Below are positions 57,400 through 64,000 of a DNA stretch of 64,000 bases, piece by piece; position 1 is the stretch's first letter, and every line of letters begins with the position of its first letter. Both the position numbers and the translations under genes were made by a program. The stretch spans positions 17,858,501-17,922,500 of the forward strand of contig OY727094.1 in NCBI GenBank assembly GCA_963402885.1, written 5' to 3'. The notes under the pieces are model-generated. The model made no database searches, was not told the origin of the DNA, and was given only the letters and a program-made list of their open reading frames with translations. The DNA comes from Antedon bifida. Lineage: Eukaryota; Echinodermata; Crinoidea; Comatulida; Antedonidae.

Positions 57400-57865
57400 A
57401 TGTACTTTACGTACGTACGCATTATTAATATTACGTACGTACGTGTTAATATTACGTACGTACGTAATAATAATAATGCGTACGTATGTATTATTATTAC
57501 GTAAGTACGTACTATTAACACGTACGTACGTATTAAATAAATATTACGTACGTACGTAATAATAATACGTAGGCCTACGTACGGACGTGTTATTAAAGCT
57601 TGGTTCCCACTAGAACGTAACGTAAGGACGTAAACGCAACGCAAGCGTTTTAACCAATGACAAGCGAAGTTATAGACAGTTAGCAATCAAAAGCGAATAA
57701 GCCATCGCTTGTGATTGGTCAATTCACTTGCGTTGCGTTTACGTCCTTGCGTTACGTTCTAGTGGGAACCAAGCTTTAATACGTACGTGTTAATATTACG
57801 TACGTACGCGTTGATTATTACGTACGTACGTAATATTAACACGTACGTACGTATTAAATAACATG
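57400..57865. repeat. Palindromic TACG/AATAAT microsatellite tract
   Basis: Blocks of ACGTACGTACG alternate with AATAATAAT, TTAATATT or ATTAAT. Each ACGTACGT block is self-complementary, so the tract can fold in many ways. A TTAA-type MITE interrupts it (57597-57775). Confidence 0.85.
57597..57775. mobile_element. 179-bp TTAA MITE with ~49-bp TIRs
   Basis: Both ends read AGCTTGGTTCCCACTAGAAC inward, and the repeats continue to about 49 bp with one mismatch (AACGTAAGG against AACGCAAGG). TTAA flanks both sides exactly (57593-57596, 57776-57779). The centre has CCAATGACAAGCGAA and TTGTGATTGGTCAAT. The near-identical ends imply a young copy. Confidence 0.9.
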
Positions 57866-58149
57866 TTGAATCGACTTGTCATTTGATTTCCCAAATTGTC
57901 CGTTGTTTTTGGTTATTCTTTGTTGTTGTTTAACTTGACTGTTATTAGAATATGTTTTAGTTCTTTGTTTTCTATATTTTGTTCGTTGATTTTTATTTTC
58001 CTTTGTAGTTTTTTGAGTTTGTTCGTTTTGATTTTTGAAAACGTGATCGTTTTTTTTAGTTTGTTCGTTGATTTTTGAAAACGTTTTTTGACATAGTTCT
58101 TGTTTTAATTTTTTACTATTATGGCCCTAATGGCCGCCCATACCTGAGA

Positions 58150-58240
58150 GTGCCATTTCCGACCATCTAGAGGTGTTATATTTTCAACCCCCACCCCCTC
58201 CCCCGACACACAAAATCCTGGATCCGCCCTGAACACTGTT
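58150..58240 (-). mobile_element. hAT-type end
   Basis: AAAATCCTGGATCCGCCCTG at about 58208 is the inverted form of the GGGCGGATCCAGG end seen at 32646. No partner was identified. Confidence 0.35.
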
Positions 58241-58329
58241 ATGATGCACGTATATCATGATCGGCATGTGCCGGAAAGAAAACAGCTAAATATTTAATAA
58301 TTAAAGTTATTTATAGTTAGGCCTAGTTA

Positions 58330-58810
58330 GTCAACAAAATATATGGAAAAAAGCTCCAATATTAGGCCCCTACTCAAGTTATGTTTAATATCGTGTAATT
58401 CGGCCTCGTGTAGATTAAGAATAGAGTTGTAATCGCTTCGACCGATTGGTGCTAAACGTTAAGAGTTGTATAATTCGGGATAATAGTTCATAAAAACTTT
58501 ATCAAGACAAACATTCTCTCTGTTGTTAATATTTATAGTTTAGGTAAAGTCAGAATTTAATTAGTCTGCTGTATTAAGATAATTAAAATATCTCATGATG
58601 ACAATGGGGAAGACAAATTTAGAGCAGAAGGTGGATTAATGGCTCCTGATACCTGCTAAGTTTGCACATTCTTGGTAATGTAACTTTAATCAAAAGGCAT
58701 TCAAAAGGGCAGTTGTTGTGGTCGGCAAGTGTCTCACATATAGTTCCGTTGGCAAAATAGAATGCAACACCACCTCCTTTTTTGTCTTTCTATTTTTTAA
58801 ATAGGTTGGT
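58330..58810 (-). pseudogene. Endonuclease-domain remnant of a non-LTR retrotransposon
   Basis: Minus-strand conceptual pieces: KKGGGVAFYFANGT and PFECLLIKVTLP (58800-58660), a decayed YRPPSAL-like block near 58625, then APIGRSDYNSIL (58450-58415), the SDH-type motif with Tyr in the His position. The order fits an AP endonuclease. Several stops make it a pseudogene. It is separate from the element at 52.3-54.7 kb. Confidence 0.6.
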
Positions 58811-61189
58811 AATTATCGAATTCTGCAAACTTACTGGTCTCATCATTAAACGGTTTCAGTTATAACTCCAATCTAAACTTTATATTCATTTAGAGTAGCT
58901 TCAGTTTCATCCGTTTATTATTTATACCGTTCATGAGGAATAATTTAATGATTTAATGTTGTACATTTTGTCGTGATTTGTTTTTATTCATATTTGCTTT
59001 ACTATTTATCAAGTTCACTTCAAGATGACGAGTTGTTTTTATTCGGCGTGCTTAGGCCTACAGTTCCTCAAACTATTTGGATCTCTTTTTGTAATTTGCC
59101 GATTCCTGCACGGTGCATTTAATTATGTACTTTTAAAGTCTAGAGATAATTTAAAGACACGCATTGGTACAAATTTCTCTGGAGTGCACCAAATGAGCTG
59201 ACCCGCAGAATTCCGAAAAAATGCGTTGCATTTGTACAGTTTATTATTTAACTATCCTTGCCACCGTCATTCGAAGGCTAATGACGAATAATGATTCTGA
59301 TAATAATGACGATGATAATAAACACGAACGACAATGATGATGAACGATGACGACATCACTCACGTGATATTTAAACGGTGTCCAGAGAGACGCGGACGCA
59401 ATAATTTCTCTCACGAGGTGTTCTCTTCTGACAACCACACCGGGTTAAAATGAATTAGGCTCAAAATAAAGGACAAAATATACAAATTATTATTACGGTA
59501 TTCAAATATTTATTTTCCGGCATTTAAAAAGTAAAATGATAATTTAGCATAGTTACACTTTTCTATTTATGGGATTATCATCCCGCTTTTATTCATCTAT
59601 AATTTATCATACAAATATAAACAATTTAGTACTGTAAATTTGATACTTTAAAATAGTGATATAAAAATATTTAAAATGTTTTTATAACTTTCCTTTCGTA
59701 ATAAAAAGTGCATATATGATTTAATACATTTGCTTTGTAGATACAAAATAAACCAACATATAACAGTTAACACTACATTTTATAAACTGATTTCTATATA
59801 ATACGGTCTCATAAAATATCAGCTGCTGTACAATCATAGAATAAATGGCTTTCATTTTCAATCTAGTTTGCATGTTTTACTTTCTTTTGATTTAATAAGT
59901 TTTTGTTTCAGTTTATTTGTTCCATCTCTCTTTTTAGAATATATATATATATAAGGGTTGTGAACACATAAGACACATTTCAGCTGAGACTGGGCATAAT
60001 GAGAGGGTAACCAATCGATTTGTGTGATTCACTAGATGTATCACAGTTGAATACCGACATATATTTAAATGGAAAGAATAGCAAAGCCGTACAAAGTTTG
60101 GCAATCTTAAAAAGAAATAAGAAAAGACGGTAACAATTAAAAACATGATATGTACTACATACAATACTAAAACAAGAAATGTGGATGGATTATATAACAA
60201 GTATGTTGTATAGAAGCAGCAATACCATTCCATGGTATTTCTAGCCATATATCGGTTATGAAATTGAATTGAACAGTAAATATCGGAATAACTGGTATCA
60301 TAGAATCATATCATAATCATATGAAAAGGAGTTAGCATTAAGAAAATAATTTGAAAAATTGCTGATTATAAAATTTATACATAAAAATACATTTTGTTAA
60401 TTTATGAATACCATACACAGTTAAAAACATATAAAGGTTTCTTTATTCAGAAAAACAAAGTAAAACAAACATTTAAAAACTAAACTTAATTATATGGCAG
60501 TAAACAAATTAAATTATAGAAAAAAGTTTACAAAGTGGCATTAAAACTGACTGTCATTGCAGAATATTGTTATTGTAACTAAGATTTATTCTTAATGGTT
60601 GTGAATGCTCAGTGAAATGTGAATTTTACATCCACATGATGACCTTCAAGAATCCAGTGTTCACCAATGATTAATTATATTCAAAGAAAACAAAGTATTT
60701 CATCTTAAGAAGTAATAGTTTTTATAAACTTATGTTTAACTGAATAATGAATACAAAAAAGAATATACAAAATGATCGACACTTTATAATGTATAATGTA
60801 TACATTATTCTGTTTCCAAGTGAACGTTAATAAGTTTGAAACTGGAAATGCACATATTTTATATTATAAGAATAATAGAGGACAACAAGGATAATATATA
60901 AAATGAATGATATTTACAAACATACCACACTTTGATTGGTTTCAACTAAAAATTTAAAAAGATGGGGTTTTTTGGCCTTCAACTTCCAATCTATCCATGT
61001 GGCTGTGTACTGCCACCATAATTGTTAATAAATATGATTTATCCAATTCAAGTTATCAGCAGCAACATAACAATATTTTAAAGATTTTGTATGGACGTCA
61101 TCTGACAAGGTGAATACAATTGTAACTATTGCAGGTGTTCAAATTTTACTTTTAAATTGAGCACATAACTGTGTTTTGTTTGCATGTAC
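58811..61189. other. Non-coding stretch
   Basis: No exon supported. Notable only for a GATAAT/GACGAT low-complexity patch at about 59270-59360 and a short (AT)n run at 59939-59952. Open frames are short and unmatched. Confidence 0.45.
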
Positions 61190-62445
61190 GTCTCGCATGG
61201 TGATGATACTTGTTTTAGTTTGGTACCCTACTCGTTTGGTTGTCTCGCATGGTAATGATACTTGTTTTGGCTATGGTACCCTACTTGTTTGGTTTTTTCG
61301 CATGGTAATGATACTTGTTTGGTTTGGTACTCTACTCGTTTGGTTGTCTCGTATGGTAATGATACTTGTTTTGGCTATGGTACCCTACTTGTTTGGTTTT
61401 TTCGCATGGTAATGATACTTGTTTGGTTTGGTACTCTACTCGTTTGGTTGTCTCGTATGGTAATGATACTTGTTTTGGTTACGGTAAACTACTCGTTTGG
61501 TTGTCTCGCATGGTAATGATACTCGTTTTGGTTTGGTACCCTACTTGTTTGGTTGTCTCGCATGGTAATGATACTCGTTTTGGTTTGGTACCCTACTTGT
61601 TTGGTTGTCTCGTATGGTAATGATTCTTGTTTTGATTATGGTAAACTACTCGTTTGGTTGTCTCTCATGGTAATGATAATAGTTTTGGTTACAGCACCCT
61701 ACTCGTTTGTTTGTCTCGCAAGGTAATGATACTCATTTTGGTTACGATACCCAACTCGTTTGGTTGCCTTGCATGGTAATGATACTCGGTTTGGTTACGA
61801 TACCCAACTCGTTTGGTTGCCTTGCATGGTAATGATACTCGGTTTGGTTACGATACCCAACTCGTTTGGTTGCCTTGCATGGTAATGATACTCGGTTTGG
61901 TTACGATACCCTACTCGTTTGGTTGTCTCGCATGGTAATGATACTCGGTTTGGTTACGATACCCTACTCGTTTGGTTGTCTCGCATGGTAATGATACTCG
62001 TTTTGGTTACGGTACCCTACTCGTTTGGTTGTCTTGCATAGTAATGATACTCGTTTTGGTTACGGTACCCTACTCGTTTGGTTGTCTCGCATGGTAATAA
62101 TACTCGTTTTGGTTATGGTACCCTACTCGTTTGGTTGTCTTGCATGGTAATGATACTCGTTTTGGTTACGATACCCTACTCGTTTGGTTGTCTCGTATGG
62201 TAATGATACTTGTTTGGTTACAGTACCCTACTCGTTTGGTTGTCTTGCATGTTATGATACTCGTTTTGGTTACGGTACCCTACTCGTTTGTTTGTCTGGT
62301 ATGGTAATGATACTCGTTTTTGTTACGATACCCTACTTGTTTGGTTGTCTTGCATGGAATGATACTTGTTTTGGTTACGATACCATACTTGTTTTGGTTA
62401 CGATACCCTACTTGTTCGGTTGCCTTGCATGGCAATAGTATTGTC
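61190..62445 (+). repeat. 52-53-bp minisatellite
   Basis: About 24 units on the theme CATGGTAATGATACTCGTTT, then TGGTTACGGTACCCTACTCG, then TTTGGTTGTCTCG. Subtypes cluster: the left part prefers CTTGTTTTGGCTATGGT or TTGTTTGGTTTGGTACTC, the middle has runs of ATACTCGGTTTGGTTACGAT with identical neighbours. Open frames over it are by-products. It lies in minus-strand intron or 3' DNA of the death-fold gene. Confidence 0.9.
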
Positions 62446-63138
62446 ACATGTCTGTGGTACTCTTTCAATTGTCTGCTTGGATAGAAGTGGAATTGCTCAT
62501 TCATCTGAAAAAAAATTAGGAAAACTTTAATGTTATAGTATCATAGTTGAAACAGGCCATTTAAGTGATCATAGGTAACATTCTATTCAAATTTGGTTTC
62601 ATTTTTTCTTTTCACAAAACTATAACAAAAACATAGTAACATAGTAAGGAAGAAAATAAAAAATACATATTTTGTAATAGAATTTTTTCACGCATACGCA
62701 AGGCAGGCCCATGCAAAAGGTACTCTTATTTCAAAGTATGTTTCCATACACATAGGCCTATTTGTGATAGGCAAGTTTTTTCTATGAAAGACCTTTAATG
62801 TCAGTAAAAGTGTTCAAAATGTGAATGTGGAAACTTTCTGTTCTTAAAAATTAGTAATTACTCTTTAACAAACATAGATAAAGTTGTGTCAAACAAGATA
62901 TTGTGTACAGTGCAAATGTTCTTTACATATTCATGTCATACACTATGAGATTGATTTTTACTCTTTGAACAATTATGGTGTAACGATGCAGGTTATGCTA
63001 TCAATATTTAAATATGATGTGAATTTTAGTTGAATATACTTTACATGACTTACATTATTTATAATCATACTGTAAGAAATCACATAAATTGACTTCAATT
63101 GTTATAAATTATGTTTACACAATATACAACATACATAC
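62446..63138 (-). other. Intron downstream of the death-fold exon
   Basis: Begins with the GTATGT donor. A good acceptor (TTTTTTTTCAG) lies at about 62506; entering there in the donor's phase gives two codons and a stop, so it could be a terminal exon, but support is thin. Confidence 0.4.
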
Positions 63139-63663
63139 CATTGAATAGTATGCTCTTAGCGATTGGTCCAAGAAGCTCAGCAAACCTCTTTCTTTCTGAT
63201 TCTTCTACTAATTTTCTATTGCTTTCAAGGTGAAACACTAATTCCCAAATTGTTGGTAAACAAACAAAGTTCAATCCATAGTAAGCAATTACATCATTTA
63301 ACTTATGTGGGTCAAATTGCTGCAATGCCATGCATAGTCGTTTCCTATACGGTGAAACTGACTTTGTTTCTTCATCAGTGTTTGGAACTTTGTTGTTTAC
63401 AACATACTGATTTATGAGATCTTCAGCATCTTTCAACTGTGAAATCTCAGCCACCTCTAGCAACAGACGGACATTAGTAGATGTGATATAACGACGCTCA
63501 TGTAGTTGGTTTAATAGGTAATTTGCTGTGCAACTTGACTTGCCAAGGTGCTGTAAGTCTACGTGTTCAAATAGACAACATCTCAAGAACAGCAGTCGCT
63601 CACCAATATAGAGTGAACCAAGATCATACTTCAACTTGTTGAATTGTTCTTGTGATGTATTCA
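63139..63663 (-). CDS. Death-fold exon (death effector domain-like plus second helical domain)
   Basis: A 525-bp exon, acceptor CTTGTTTTTGTAG and donor GTATGT, phase 1 on both sides, so symmetric and shufflable. 174 full codons. Residues 5-86 look like a death effector domain: KLKYDLGSLYIGERLLFLRC, then LLNQLHERRYITSTNVRLLL and EVAEISQLKDAEDLI, which parallels the helix 4-6 pattern and the late (R/K)xxDL motif. Residues 103-172 (YRKRLCMALQQFDPHKLNDV, TIWELVFHLESNRKLV, KRFAELLGPIAKSIL) form a second helical unit, perhaps another death-fold. Such domains assemble caspase-activating complexes. The true start is in an exon beyond the right edge; the first codon is split by the intron. Family assignment is by pattern only. 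Confidence 0.7.
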
Positions 63664-64000
63664 CTACAAAAACAAGTGTTTGAGAATTATTATACTATGA
63701 TTGACACTAGTCACCACTCTAAAACAAATCTTATTATTATACTATGATTGCCACTAGTCACCACAAATCATAAAATGTTTCACCTCAAAATAAGCATATT
63801 TATATTTTAGTAATATAAAATACTTTTCTTGCAATGCATTTCTGCAAAACAAATGATGGATAATTATTGAATTTTTATCCCCATAAAAGTAATACATTTA
63901 ACTTCATACAATTTAAACTATCTTGTCATTCATATACAGCAATTTTAACTTTCTTCCAAAAAATGTATTTTAATTATGTTCTAAATATGTTTGAATGTCT
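63664..64000 (-). other. Intron upstream of the death-fold exon
   Basis: AT-rich, with a direct duplication of about 30 bp (TTATTATACTATGATTG(A/C)C, then ACTAGTCACCAC) at about 63689 and 63733. No exon seen before the window ends. Confidence 0.5.

Noticed and set aside
61190..62445. CRISPR-like array
   Set aside because: Contiguous tandem units without unique spacers in a eukaryotic genome; a minisatellite.
62280..62506. Possible exon with a strong TTTTTTTTCAG acceptor after the death-fold exon
   Set aside because: In the phase required by the upstream donor it stops after two codons; in other phases it runs into the minisatellite. Kept only as a note in the intron entry.

Overview
This is a 64 kb window of animal nuclear DNA. 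It is AT-rich and gene-poor, and mobile elements and tandem repeats dominate it. Spliced exons with GT/AG borders, a CR1-type retrotransposon whose protein opens with a 2A-like motif, a Mag-type Ty3/gypsy element, many TTAA-flanked MITEs and a very high density of the palindrome TAGGCCTA suggest a marine invertebrate deuterostome. An echinoderm is my best guess; the species cannot be told from the sequence.

Host genes lie on the minus strand and are thinly spread. At the right end (63139-63663) a 525-bp exon encodes a death-fold protein, most like a death effector domain followed by a second helical domain. Three in-phase exons (24439-24504, 23760-23834, 18192-18290) encode an ankyrin-repeat stretch, the last being exactly one 33-residue repeat. 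A weaker exon candidate is at 36597-36722. Whether the death-fold and ankyrin exons belong to one gene with giant introns or to two genes cannot be settled here.

Layout: 0.8-5.6 kb holds three Helentron-like elements, one nested in another. 8.3-10.3 kb is a foldback-type region. 10.8-13.2 kb is a 5'-truncated L1-like insertion with a 16-bp target duplication, itself hit by a 638-bp MITE. 16.8-17.7 kb is a long-TIR element. 21.7-23.3 kb is a decayed non-LTR element. 24.7-26.9 kb is a 99-bp satellite. 26.9-31.2 kb is a nearly full-length CR1-like retrotransposon with one intact 1164-codon ORF. 31.2-38.1 kb is intron-like DNA with old duplications. 38.2-51.3 kb is a nested inverted-repeat complex with CGTACCCA minisatellites, and a 6.1-kb Ty3/gypsy element with identical LTRs lies inside it. 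52.3-54.7 kb is a broken non-LTR element. 54.8-55.0 kb is a foldback with a hammerhead-ribozyme-like core of the Penelope type. 56.3-58.8 kb has retroelement scraps, a TACG palindromic microsatellite and a TTAA MITE. 61.2-62.4 kb is a 52-53 bp minisatellite.

Most of the window therefore reads as introns or intergenic DNA of one or two host genes, filled in layers by transposons whose nesting gives a relative order of insertion. The most notable items are the Helentron trio with matched private terminal repeats, the hammerhead-like foldback, the 2A-bearing CR1 element and the CGTACCCA foldback complex.
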